Positions 35,729 to 46,379 of a stretch of 64,000 bases of DNA are shown one piece after another. The first letter of the stretch is position 1, and each line of letters begins with the position of its first letter. The notes beneath the pieces are model-generated. The model was not told the origin of the DNA and made no database searches. It saw only the letters and a program-made list of their open reading frames with translations. The position numbers and the translations under genes were made by a program. The DNA is from Plumapathes pennacea (taxonomy: Eukaryota > Cnidaria > Anthozoa > Antipatharia > Myriopathidae): NCBI GenBank assembly GCA_964036295.1, contig OZ038473.1, positions 10,511,501 through 10,575,500 on the forward strand, given 5' to 3'.

Positions 35729-36010
35729 ATGGAAAACTTAACTGAAAAACTTGAAACACAACAGTCTCGCGAAGCTCGTCTTCAAATGAGAAGGGAACAG
35801 GCACGAGCAAGGCGAAATCGTGAAACGAGCGAACAACAGCGCATGAATGCCGATCGAAAGCGACATGAACAGAAACGGGTAATGCAGACAACTCCGCAAA
35901 GAGAACAGCGCTTGAACGCAAATCGGAAACTTCAGGAGAAAAAGCGGGCCGAAGAGAAGACTCCGCAAATTAAGACAACAGCGCATGAATGCCGACCAAA
36001 AGCGACATGA
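35729..36010 (+). pseudogene. Helitron Rep/helicase N-terminal remnant
   Basis: 93 codons from an ATG, rich in Arg, Gln and Glu with a repeating pattern of about 26-27 residues (RREQARARRNRETSEQQR, QRMNADRKRHEQKR). This composition is typical of the N-terminal leader of Helitron replication proteins in animals. The nuclease and helicase domains are absent. A second diverged copy of the repeat follows at about 35,985-36,075. Its family is inferred from the repeat style and from lying inside an element with Helitron ends. Confidence 0.55.
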
Positions 36011-36240
36011 ACAGAAGCGGGAAACACAGACAACTCCGCAAAGGGAACAGTGCTTGAAAGCAAATCGGGAGCTTCAGACGCCGTTTTGTGTTAAACTCAG
36101 ATACTTATTTAGAAAGGACAAGCAACAAAGGTTAGTCAGTGGAACTCTGCATTACCCGTTTCTGTTCATGTCGCTTTCGATCGGCATTCATGCGCTGTTG
36201 TTCGCTCGTTTCACGATTTCGCCTTGCTCGTGCCTGTTCC
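35794..36240. repeat. 95-bp perfect inverted repeat inside the Helitron
   Basis: Bases 35,794-35,888 reappear exactly, inverted, at 36,146-36,240, separated by about 257 bp. The perfect match shows a recent event, probably a template switch or inverted duplication within the element, and would make the transcript fold into a long hairpin. Confidence 0.93.
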
Positions 36241-38155
36241 GTGACAAATATATATTTTGTAACTCGATCACTTCAAGAATGTATTAAAATCTGTATGCTG
36301 ATCATTTTCCCTCGAAGTATTGTTTTACTACGCTTCTGTCGCCAGTTTCGGCTACCGTATTTGCTCAGAGCAATCGGAACTTGGAGTCTTGAATAATTTA
36401 GTCAGATGTCTTATTTTTCTGTAATCTGACACGCGGTGATTGCAGCGAAAATCGTTCACAAGCCCTTAGAAGTATTACTGGGTCTGAAGCCCGTGTATAA
36501 TTTGAAGTAAACTGTTCAAGTTTTGCTTTGATTCTGGGAGAAATTTTTCTGTTTTGAGTGGGTTCAAATACAAAACAATTCGAGCCTATTAAATATGCAT
36601 GCCTGAGTCTGGTGCATGCAGTAGTAAAAACAAATCGCACAGGAAGCCTATTTAATTGTACTGCCTATGAATTCGAAATTAGAAAATCAGTGTTCCTTTT
36701 TTCCCGTACTACGACGGCCGACCAACTTCAAACTTTGAGTATTAAATTTCGAGAACGTGCTTGGCAGACTGTATGAATTAATTTGACGTGCCGACCGTGG
36801 GAAATACGTACTTCGTCACGCAATCGATTCTTTTTTCAACGCAAAAGTATAACACACACCATTCTTTTTCTCCTTCCTTTGCGTGTAGCACTTGAGTTCG
36901 AAGAAAAGATTGAGTCAACATTTCGGTAAAACAAAGGCTACTCTTATTGGGAGTTACCAAAAGTAAAAGTCCCATCAATGGCAGAGTGAGGGAGTATATG
37001 CGATTATCGTATTTCTAGTTAAATGAATAAGTTGTTGTTAAAATGCTTGTGTCCAAATTCACATTACAACATTATAATGTGACATGCATTAGGCTGTACA
37101 GATATTTTTGATGTTGCTGTTGTTGTTGAAATGTTACTGTCAGACGTATAAGTTGTTGTTGAAATGTTTGTGTCCAAATTCACATACAGCATAATGTGAT
37201 GCATTTAATAGGCAGTGCAAATATATATTTTTGTTATTGTTGAAATGTTTGTGTCAAATTCAAATTAAATATGATGCATTCTAGGTAGTAAAAGTACCTT
37301 GCCACTCTGTTGCTAGAGGCATGAAGGATTTACCACATGGATACAAAATCACATCCGGAGTGTAAACAAACATATTCAGCTTGTTTCTTGTCTTCTGGTT
37401 TCTGTTTTACTGACATCACTGACGAACCTGTTTTTCTCTTTAGACATTCAATAATTGAAACTGACAGAGCCGTTCCAAGGTTGGGATTCTGGAGCAAAAT
37501 ACCAGTAAGTTCATGCAGTTGAATGTAATTTCCTGTAATTTAAATTTACAAAAAAGAGAGGCTTGGTGTGGTCAGTAGTCTTTAGTTCAAATCACGCGCT
37601 CGCTGTGACATTTGTAGGCGTGGCTCTACGATGGCAAATCCACAGTTCGGAGAGCGTGATGACTTCTAGTTTTCATAAGACAAACCCTGAAAAGGCGGGT
37701 CATATGTGTCAGTCCTGCATCAATGAAAAGTTGATATGGATATGATGAACGCTGAAGACAATGTTTAGCAAAATTTCAGGTAGAATTGAACAGATGAACT
37801 GACGCGGATGAGGGAATTTTGATATCTTTTGCCTTTTTTTACGGACAATGATACGAAGTCGGCGAATTTTTTGCCTTTTTATCAAAATTTTTAGGACGAA
37901 ATGTTTTCGCTGACTCCGTATCAGTTTCCGTTATATACGAGACTTTTAACTACAAATATTCAAACATTCCGCAATTAATTTTCTCGACATGAAGTTCGCA
38001 AGGTGTATGTCTGCTGGATCAAAATGGTGACAGCTCAAAGTTCCGTACTGCAAGACCAATTTTTGATCGTCTTTTAGAGATTCCGTTTGCTACTCACTTG
38101 GAATGTCCAATCCGAGTTGATAACATTCTTGGTCAGTCTTCTGGCAAAAGTAAAA

Positions 38156-38701
38156 TTTTGAGATTATATATATACCTATTACTTCATAAGGCTAGTATGG
38201 GTTTTAAGGTTAAAATGTAAAGACAGGTAAGGCTATACTTAGCTATATCAGTGTAATACGGGTAAGATATTGATGATAATTATAATGAACGACAATAGTG
38301 CTAATAATAACGGTAATTCTCGCACAATTACGTACGAAAAACGCACTCTTATCAACAACTGCGTAAGGTGTTATTGCGTTTTGCTAATTGCGATAATGTC
38401 AGTTGAGCTTCTTTGCGCTTCCGTGAAAATAAGAGGTAAACTGGTAAACTGTGCAGTTTTATGCTAGTGTTTCCTGAGGTCATGAGCGTATAAAACAGGA
38501 GACACTTGGAAACACAACCCTTTTTGAGTCTGATGTGTTTGCTTGCGTAAAAAAAGCGCAGTAACAGCAACAAGTCTTTTAACTGTGCTCGGTAAAAAAT
38601 GATGAGTAGTGATAGCAGACAGACAGCAAGTTTCACAGTTGCTGTGAGTCGCGATAGACTTTTTTTTTTCAAAGATCAGGCGGTCAGTACATCTCAGTGC
38701 T
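38156..38701 (-). repeat. Class B receptor 3' flank, copy 3
   Basis: Same block as at 12,869-13,505, starting at the ATATATA run, followed directly by the class B receptor end at 38,702. Confidence 0.75.
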
Positions 38702-39693
38702 TCACCGCTGAGGGTTTTGACAACATAATTGTCGAAGTTGTTTCATAACTTCAGTCCGAATTTGAGGCAGTCGCAAGCAGTAGACGAACGGGTTCAAACA
38801 CGAGTTAAGTAGAAGAACTGTGTAGGAGAATTCCCTAATACACCGAGTGAGAGCAGTTTGTCCGATGGCTGAGGTGATGGAGACCGCGAACAAATATGGA
38901 AGAAGCAGATAACGAAAAGTACGTAGATCCACATCATGGTAGATGCTGTTCGTTTGTACTTCGCCATGTTCAGTGTTCTTCCTGCCTGTGGTTGAGCTTG
39001 GTCGTTGGCTTGTGGTTCAGTCTGTTGGCCGTACTGACCTCGCAAAAACCTGTATATCTTGACGTAGACCACAGAAACGACAAGGAAATAACTAGAAATA
39101 CCAGTTATCCAAAGAATTGCGTTCAAATAAACATTCCAGAAATCAGACGATCCAACAAATAGTGAACATGACCAGATAAGGGTAAGGACTGCACAAACTC
39201 GTCTGGTCGTCACAATCTGTTGATATCTGTAATAAAAAAACAGGGCAGTGTATCGGTCCAGACTTATCGCTATCAGGGTGAGCGACGAAGCACAGGAGAA
39301 CAACGACCCGGTAAAAGCAAGCGAGAAATACAAGGAACATTGGCGAGCACTGTGAGAATTAATTGCTTTCATGAAAAGAAAAGCAATGAACTGAGGCTGG
39401 ACTACTAAACCGGCGCCAAGATCTGTCAGGACAAGAGAGCAGAGCAGAAGCTTGGATGGAAAGCGAAGAGAGGTGATGAGACTCATTGCTACAAGAACCA
39501 AAAGGTTTGCGAAGGTTGTTGCGATGGCCAGAGGCACATTCAAAGCAGCGTTCACCAGGTATGGAACAGAATTGTCCAAAGTCCCAAAAGCAAAATTCGA
39601 GAAAGGAGGACAAAACTGTGAATTGTGTGGCTTTGTTGTCATGTTGCTTTGGCCGGTAGTCATGTTAAACAACGAAGACGAAGCCGGCGCCAT
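38702..39693 (-). pseudogene. Class B GPCR pseudogene, 1-nt deletion in TM6
   Basis: The frame from ATG 39,693 reads the N-terminus through TM5 and into TM6 (YVLFVICF), then shifts and ends at 38,794. The proper C-terminus (PYLFAVSI, NPFVY, RQLCCQNPQR) is open in another frame down to 38,702. The cause is one missing base at about 38,900: TATGGAAGAAGCAG here against TATGGCAAGAAGCAG at 26,163 and 53,193. Here the upstream ATG is still in frame, unlike at 29,817 and 25,973. The DRY box is intact. Confidence 0.9.
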
Positions 39694-40534
39694 GTTGTTT
39701 CACTCTACTTGGATCTTCTTTAAGAAAGTACGTATAATTTGTAAATTGAGCAATATGTGAGGACAAAACTTCTTGTAATCTGGAATCGGCGAAGTCGCAG
39801 CGTGTGTTGTCAACAGGTCTGTTGCTATTCTGTGTCGCATTCAGAATGATGGTGAAAGCGTTGGACTCTTTGTATCTTGACACCTGTTCAAAGATTTCGA
39901 AGATTTTGAAGATGAGGTTTTTTCATATGAAAACGAATAAGAGTGTCACACGTACCAATTTGTCGCAATTTTAACATGAAGGAACTTTTTGGGCCGATTT
40001 TTTTACACAAAGTCTAACTTAGACCTGGTTTATCGCTAAATCTAAGTTTAGGCGGACGCCGTAAAACAGGGTAACCCAGCCAAACGTTAAATTACATTTT
40101 AGAACATGGATCGGAGTCGGTTTATAAAGACGACGTTTAACCGTTGTCCGTTAAGCATTGGTATTGTTTAAATCGTGTTTAGACCAGGGCTTTCTTAGCC
40201 TTGTTTAAAGAATCGGCACAATGACTTTTTATGTCCGCTGTCTCTGTTTGCTGTGAATGACTTTTTTTTTCGTTAGTGCACGAATCCGCCACAAACACCT
40301 TAGTAACTTGCCGATCATACCAGTGAGGTGCAAACGGCTTTATTTTACTAAAAATATTCACACTTGTTGAGTAATGTGACCTAAAAGGCAATAACCCATC
40401 ATTTTATTTAAATTTAACTTTATTGTGGATCTGCGCACATGTATTTTATATTTTACTTCCTTGCTTCTACTTGACTTTCTAATCGTTTAGAATTTCTTAC
40501 AGTCATTCTGCGTATTGTGTTAGTGTTTTACACT
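39694..40534. other. Class B 5' flank followed by array far flank
   Basis: To about 39,985 it matches 26,979-27,330. It then passes through a short unshared piece into the far flank shared with 28,990-29,390 (GAATCGGCACAATGACTTTT, ATAACCCATCATTTTATTT). No gene is seen. Confidence 0.5.
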
Positions 40535-40970
40535 CCCGTGAAAAGTACAGGTGAACTGTGCAGTATTTCCTGAGGTCATCAGCGTCAAAAAAGGCAGATA
40601 TTTGGAAACACAGCCCTTTTAGAGAACCGTTTTATTTGTTTACTCACAACTCACAAGGAATTTCTTAAATTTCCCTTGTAAAAAATATTGAATACTGAAA
40701 GCAGCTGTAATTTTATATAATATAAATTGCATGCTAAACTGAGAAAGACCGCTTAAAGAGACTAAATCAACAGAAACAACGAATTATTGAACGCTTTGTA
40801 TGAAATTCAAACTTAAAGCTCGTTATGAAAACGTTTTACACGACAGTCTGCTTTCTTTAAACTAAACTGCAAGTTTCATAGTTCCAAAATCAGTCATGTG
40901 AACTTATCTTGTGGTTGTTGTTTTCACGTTCTTTTTTCCGAAGGTTAAATGATGAGTTGATCTCACTGCT

Positions 40971-41933
40971 TCACTGCTGAGGGTTTCGACAACATAATCG
41001 TCGAAGTTGTTTCATAACTTCAGTTCGAATTTCAGGCAGTCGCAAGCAGTATAAGAACGGGTTTAAACACGAGTTCAGTAGAACAACTGTGTAGGTGAAT
41101 TCCCAAATGCACTCCGTGAGAACAGTGTATCCTACGGCTGAGAAGATTAAGTGGACGCAAAAGTTAGGCAAGTAGCAGATGATGAAAAGTGCATAGATCC
41201 ACATCATGGCAGATGCTGTTCGTTTGTACTTCGCCATGTTCAGTGTGCTTCCCTCCTGTTGTTGAGCTTGATCGTTGGCTTGAGGTTGAATCTGTTGGAC
41301 GTGATGACGTCGCAAACGCCGGTATATCTTGATGTAGGCCACAGAAATGACGAGGAAACAAATAGAAACGCCACTCATATAAGCAACTATACGCAGTACC
41401 CTGTTCCCGAAAGTTGAGAATGCGAAAAATAGTGAAAACGACCAGATAAATGTAAGGACTACACAAACTCGCCTGGTCGTCACAATCTGTTGATATCTGA
41501 GATGAAAAAACAGGGCAGTGTATCGGTCCAGACTTATCGCTGTCATAGTAAGCAACGAAGCACAGGAGAACAACTTCGCAGTAAAATATAAGGAAGAAAA
41601 CGAGGAACATTGGTAAGGAATGTTAGGATTAATAGCTTTCGAGAAGAGAAAAGCAATAAACTGAGGCTCGACAACTAAACCGGCGCCAAGATCTGTCAGC
41701 ACAAGAGAGCAGAGCAGAAGCTTGGACGGCAAGCGAATTGATGTGACGTGACGCATTGCTAACAGAACCAAAAGGTTTGCTAAGGTTGTTATGATGGCCA
41801 GTGGTACATTCAAACCAGCGTTCACGAGGTATGGAACAGAACTGTTTAAAGTCTCAAAAGAAACTTTCGGGTAATAAAAGCAAAACTGTGGATTGTGTGG
41901 CTTTGTAGTCGTGTTGTTGTGAACGCTCGCCAT
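40971..41933 (-). CDS. Class A array receptor: rhodopsin-like GPCR, 320 aa, intact, N-terminally shortened
   Basis: Open from the ATG at 41,933 to 40,971. At other class A loci the start lies 16 codons upstream (MAPTSESLFTN). Here that ATG has become ATC, so translation probably begins at the second Met. The NNTTTKP sequons are kept. Features seen: FETLNSSVPYLVNAG before TM1, LVLTDLGAGLVV in TM2, DRYTALFF at the end of TM3, a short Cys-free second extracellular loop, CYLPNFC in TM6, NPFLY in TM7 and LCCRNPQQ at the tail. TM2 continues into EPQF where relatives have QPQF. It is the class A locus closest to the textbook motifs. Ligand unknown. Confidence 0.88.
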   Translation of the reverse strand: MASVHNNTTTKPHNPQFCFYYPKVSFETLNSSVPYLVNAGLNVPLAIITTLANLLVLLAMRHVTSIRLPSKLLLCSLVLTDLGAGLVVEPQFIAFLFSKAINPNIPYQCSSFSSLYFTAKLFSCASLLTMTAISLDRYTALFFHLRYQQIVTTRRVCVVLTFIWSFSLFFAFSTFGNRVLRIVAYMSGVSICFLVISVAYIKIYRRLRRHHVQQIQPQANDQAQQQEGSTLNMAKYKRTASAMMWIYALFIICYLPNFCVHLIFSAVGYTVLTECIWEFTYTVVLLNSCLNPFLYCLRLPEIRTEVMKQLRRLCCRNPQQ

Positions 41934-42905
41934 GTTGGTGAACAACGACTCCGAAGTGGGTGCGATATTGTTTCACTCTACTTTGATCTCTAGCGGTGGG
42001 ATTTCCCGTCGGAGTGATTTAACAATAAACGTATGAGTTGTGAACTCTTCAAAGATGTTAGATGATTGAAAACTTCTTGTGATCTGTAATCGCCAAAAGT
42101 CTCTGCGTGTGTTGTCAGATGTTGTGTTGCACTCAGTAAGATGGGGAAGCGTTGGACTCCTGCAGCTATGACACCTGTTTGAAAGAAAGCTTTCATTTTG
42201 TAAAAATACTAATTTAAAACATGTATTTACTTTACTTCACCTAACCTAACCCTTATTGTATTTTATTCTCACGACACTTTAATTCCGCGATTTGGGGATA
42301 GTCATATTTCGCGACACTCTATTTTCACGATTTTGTTAAATTTATGGAAGCTGAGTCACTTAATTGTCGCGATTGCATCGATAACTTAATCATTAAATAC
42401 CTTTGCTATTAGTGATCTGTAATCGCCGAAGTCGCTATCCTTGTGTCGTGAACAGGGCTGTTGCTATGTTGCTCCGCACTCAGAAAGATGGCAAAGTGTT
42501 GGACTCTTGCTACTTTGGCACCTGAATTAAACTAATTTAATCAATTTAAAAACCATTAGCAAAGTAGATCTACTTTGTCGGTGTCAATGTGAATGACAAA
42601 CTTTATGCCTTTTTAATAACGATTTGACTAAATAGACGCATGATATTTGACAGACTATGGCCGCCGTGTTTGTACTCACGAACAGTTCACTAGAGAAGTC
42701 AGAAGGTCTTTATTTAAACACGATATTTATTAATGGCTATAGCTTGTGAGGTCGTGTAAATAGTTACTTATACTACCTACAACTATAATACTACACAATA
42801 CTAGTTTTTAAATTAAAAGTAAAACGAGTCAATAAATTCAATAATATACAAAATCATTGTTTATAAAGAAGGGTAGTCGAAACGGACGCGTCCACAAATT
42901 AAAAG
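41934..42905. repeat. Class A receptor 5' flank, partial spacer copy
   Basis: Matches 16,451-17,440 and 31,868-32,840 (GTGATCTGTAATCGCCAAAA, TTTCGCGACACTCTATTTTC, ATTTAAACACGATATTTATT). Homology ends near 42,905, where unrelated CAG-rich sequence begins. Confidence 0.7.
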
Positions 42906-43081
42906 CCAGAACTGAACAGCAGCAACAACAGCAGTTTATAGTCAGTGTACTATTTGAAAGCGCATCTTTTCTATGCGTTTTTACCTTTTTTTGAAAACAA
43001 GGAACTACAAAATTTCACAGCGAATTTCTTTCATTTGGTTTTCTTCGTTTTCTTCGTTAAGAGTTCCGGAAGTATGAAAAA

Positions 43082-43116
<35 letters not shown>

Positions 43117-45034
43117 TTTTAAAACGCATCGTGATCATGATTTCCTTGCACTTCCGTGAAAAGACGATGTGAAGTGCAGTTTTCTGTTGGTATTCCTGAG
43201 GTCATCAGCGTATATAACAGGAGACATTTGTGGAAACAGAACGCTTTTTGAAAACCGTTTGATTTTATTCAGAGGAGTAACTTAAGGCTCCTTACATAAT
43301 AACGAAGGCATGAAAATTATGGCAAGAAGACATTTTTAATTTATCTTAGTAAAAAACGACAAATAATGATAAAAAATATAATTTTAATTAAGAATCGCTC
43401 AACTGAAAAACATCCTCATAGAGTATACATACAAAAAGAACGAGTTATTGAACGCTCTTCAGGAAGTTAAAACTTCTCATGACCTAGAACTAAACTAAAG
43501 CTTCCAGAGATGAGGTGTGGAATTGGCATGAGTTCGCGAAAGATGAGGTGCGAAAGCGAGAGATTGACGTGAGTTCGCGGGAGATGAGGTGCGAAGGTGG
43601 GAGATTGACGTGAGTTCGCGGGAGATGAGGTGCGAAGGCGGGAGATTGACGTGAGTTCGCGGAAGATGAGGTGCGAAGGCGGGAGATTGACGTGAGTTCG
43701 CAGAAGATGAGGTGCGAAGGCGGGAGATTGACATGAGCTTGCAGGAGATAAGGTGCGGAAGCGGGAGATTCACGTGAGTTAGCGGGAGATGGGATGCGGA
43801 GGAGGAAGGTTGACTTGGGTTCTATAATTGTACTTGCTAAACTTGAAAAAGAAGCACTAAAAGTATAAAAGGAGAAACAAGTTATTAAACCCTTTTTAGG
43901 AAGTGATCTAAGACGCGAAATGGTTGCAACAAAGACCTGTTACACGAGAGTCTGGTTTTTAAATAAACTAAAGTAGATGTACTATATTGAATTATTTTTA
44001 TAACATTTTCTGTAGAATTTCATTCGTTGCAAGCTTCGCAAGCATAAGGGCAACTGCACAAATCCATTTCATGAAGTTTCAAATGATTTTCAAAAGAAGC
44101 GGCCAAGGTTTTTAAGTTTGGCAATACGTTAAAAAAATTGACAAAAATTTATATCTATTCGTGTCCGCTGTCTCTGTTAGCCATGAATGACTTTTTTTTT
44201 TGTTGCACGAATCTGCCACAAAGCCTTGGTAACTTCCTGATAACACCAGTGAGGTGAAAGCAGCCTTGTATTTTACTGAGAAATGTTCACAATTCTTCAG
44301 CATTGTTCCCTAAAAGCCAAACACCCATCTTCTGTTTTTATTTTACGGTGAATCAGCGCTCTTTTTTACAGTCACCCCAGGTCATAGTTTATTTCGTTAT
44401 CGCTATCTTGACTTCCATGTTGATGATGTTTTTTTCGCAGTGCGGATTGGTGTGTTCTTCAATAAATAAACCTCGAAACTTGGGCTTTGTTTATGTTTTC
44501 GCCAGCCCATGCTCACGCTGGAAATAGAAATAATATTCCTTTTCGAGGAAAATAAAAAATGCTGTAGATAATTTTGCCAGTTCCGCAAGCATAAGGGTCA
44601 GATAAAAACAAAGCATTTGCATCAAGTTCCTAATATTTGTCCAAGGAGGCGGCCGATGGTTCCAGGTTCATCGACAAATAATGTTTTGTACTGAACTTTA
44701 TAACTTTTCATGTCCGCTGTCTCTGTTTACAGTGAATGACTTTTTTTTCGTTAGCGTGCGAATCCGCCACGAACACCTTAGTGAGGCCGATGATGCCAGC
44801 TGTGAGGTGCAAACAGCTCTATTTTACTAAAGACATTTACATTTATTGAGCAATGCTCCCTAAAAGCCAATAACCCATCATTTTACTTGAATTTATTTTT
44901 ATGTTGGATCTGCGCACATGTACTATATATTTTATTTGCTTACCTATATTTCACTTTCTAATCGTTTAGAATTTCTTACAGTCATTCTGCGTATTGTTTT
45001 TGCGTTTTAGCATCTCAATTGAGCTTCCTTACCC
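42906..45034. other. Host DNA with microsatellite, minisatellite and array far flank
   Basis: Contains a (TG)n run at about 43,086-43,116 and a 39-bp minisatellite. From about 44,040 it matches the far flank seen at 14,300 and 19,350. No gene is supportable. Confidence 0.45.
43505..43795. repeat. 39-bp minisatellite, about seven copies
   Basis: The unit, roughly GAGATGAGGTGCGAAGGCGG followed by GAGATTGACGTGAGTTCGC, repeats every 39 bp, with outer copies more diverged than inner ones. The unit is a multiple of three, so a minus-strand frame of 13-residue repeats appears; I regard it as an artefact. Confidence 0.9.
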
Positions 45035-45404
45035 TTCCGTGAAAAGTAGAGTTGAACAGTGCAGTTTTCTGTTAGTATTTTCTGAGGTCATCAGCGTCAA
45101 AAGAGGCAGATATTTGGAAACACAGCCCTTTTAGAGAACCGCTTTATTTGTTTAATCACATAATAAGGAATATGTTAAATTTCCGTTGTGGAAACATTAA
45201 ATACTGATAACAGCTGTAGTTTTACCTAATAAAAATTGCATGCTAAACTGAGAAAGACCGCTTAAAGAGACTAAATCAACAGAAACAACAAATTATTGAA
45301 CGCTCTGTATGAAATTCAAACTAAAAGCTCGTTATGAAAACCTTTTACACGACAGTCTGCTTTCTTTAAATTAAATTGCAAGTTTCATAGTTCTAAAATC
45401 AGTC

Positions 45405-45814
45405 GAAGCACAGGAGAACAAGGACCCGGTAAAATAGAAGGAAGAAAACGAGGAACATTGGTAAGGAATGTTAGGATTAATAGCTTTCGAGGAGAGAAAA
45501 GCAATAAACTGAGGCTGGACAACTAAACCGGCGCCAAGATCTGTCAGCACGAGAGAGCAGAGCAGAAGCTTGGACGGCAAGCGAATTGATGTGACGTGAC
45601 GCATTGCTAAGAGAACCAAAAGGTTTGCGAAGGTTGTTACGATGGCCAGTGTCACATTCAACGCAGCGTTCACGAGGTATGGAACAGAACTGTCCAAAGT
45701 CTCAAAAAATATTTTCGAAAAAGTAAAGCAAAACTGTGGATTGTATGGCTTTGTAGTCGTGTTGTTGTGAACGCTCGCCATGTTGGTGAACAACGACTCC
45801 AAAGTGGGTGCCAT
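45405..45814 (-). pseudogene. Class A GPCR pseudogene, front part only
   Basis: From ATG 45,814 the frame covers the N-terminus, TM1, TM2 and TM3 up to GSLFSCAS. It then fuses at 45,404/45,405 to the class A 3' flank (CTAAAATCAGTC). The DRY box, TM4-TM7 and tail are deleted, about 0.6 kb. The flank continues normally on the far side, so this is a simple deletion. Confidence 0.88.
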
Positions 45815-46379
45815 TTTGTTTAACTCTACTTGAATCTGTAGTGGTGGGACTGATTTAAAAATAGACGTATGAGTTGTGAACTCTTCAAAGATGTTAGATG
45901 ATTGAAAACGTCTTGTGATCTGTAATCGCCAAAAGTCTGTGCGTGTGTTGTCAGATGTTGTGGTGCACTCAGTAAGATGAGGAAGCGTTGGACCTCTGCT
46001 GCTATGACACCTGTTTGAAAGAAAGCTTTCATTTTTTTAAAAATACTAATTTAAAACATGTATTTACCTTACCTAACCTAACCCTTATTGTATTTTATTC
46101 TCACGACACTTTAATTGCGCGAGTTTGGGATAGTCATATTTTGCGACACTATTTTCACGATTTTGTTAAATTTATGGAAGCTGAGTCACTTTGCTTTCGC
46201 GATTGCGTCGATAACTTAATCATTAAATACCTTTGCTATTAGTGATCTGTAATCGTCGAAGTCGCTATCCTTGTGTCGTCAACAGAGCTGTTGCATTGTT
46301 GCTCCGCACTCAGAAAGATGGCAAAGTGTTGGACTCTTGCTACTTTGGCACCTAAATTAAACTAATTTAATCAATTTAA

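Larger units (their letters stand above)
35452..37018 (+). mobile_element. Non-autonomous Helitron, 1,567 bp, with intact ends
   Basis: Comparison with the empty site in spacer copy 4 (GAAATGTTAATTAAATGAAT at about 51,113) gives exact ends. The element starts TCCCCGAACG, ends TTTCTAG, and sits between A and T without target duplication. TC...CTAG at an AT target is the Helitron signature. A short hairpin (ATGCGA, loop TTA, TCGTAT) lies just before the 3' end. The interior keeps a fragment of a Rep/helicase N-terminal region and a 95-bp perfect inverted repeat. It cannot encode its own transposition. Confidence 0.92.
31868..38155. repeat. Receptor 5' flank plus long spacer block, copy 3
   Basis: Full copy of the spacer, interrupted by the Helitron at 35,452-37,018. 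One 81-bp unit sits at 37,162. At its right end the bases between GGCAAAAGTAAAA and GAGATTATATATATACC (38,155) are missing relative to copies 2 and 4, so it joins the class B 3' flank early. Confidence 0.85.

Noticed and set aside
43086-43116. (TG)n run
   Set aside because: Ordinary microsatellite.
43495-43773. Minus-strand frame with 13-residue repeats
   Set aside because: By-product of the 39-bp minisatellite; no start context or flanking coding signal.
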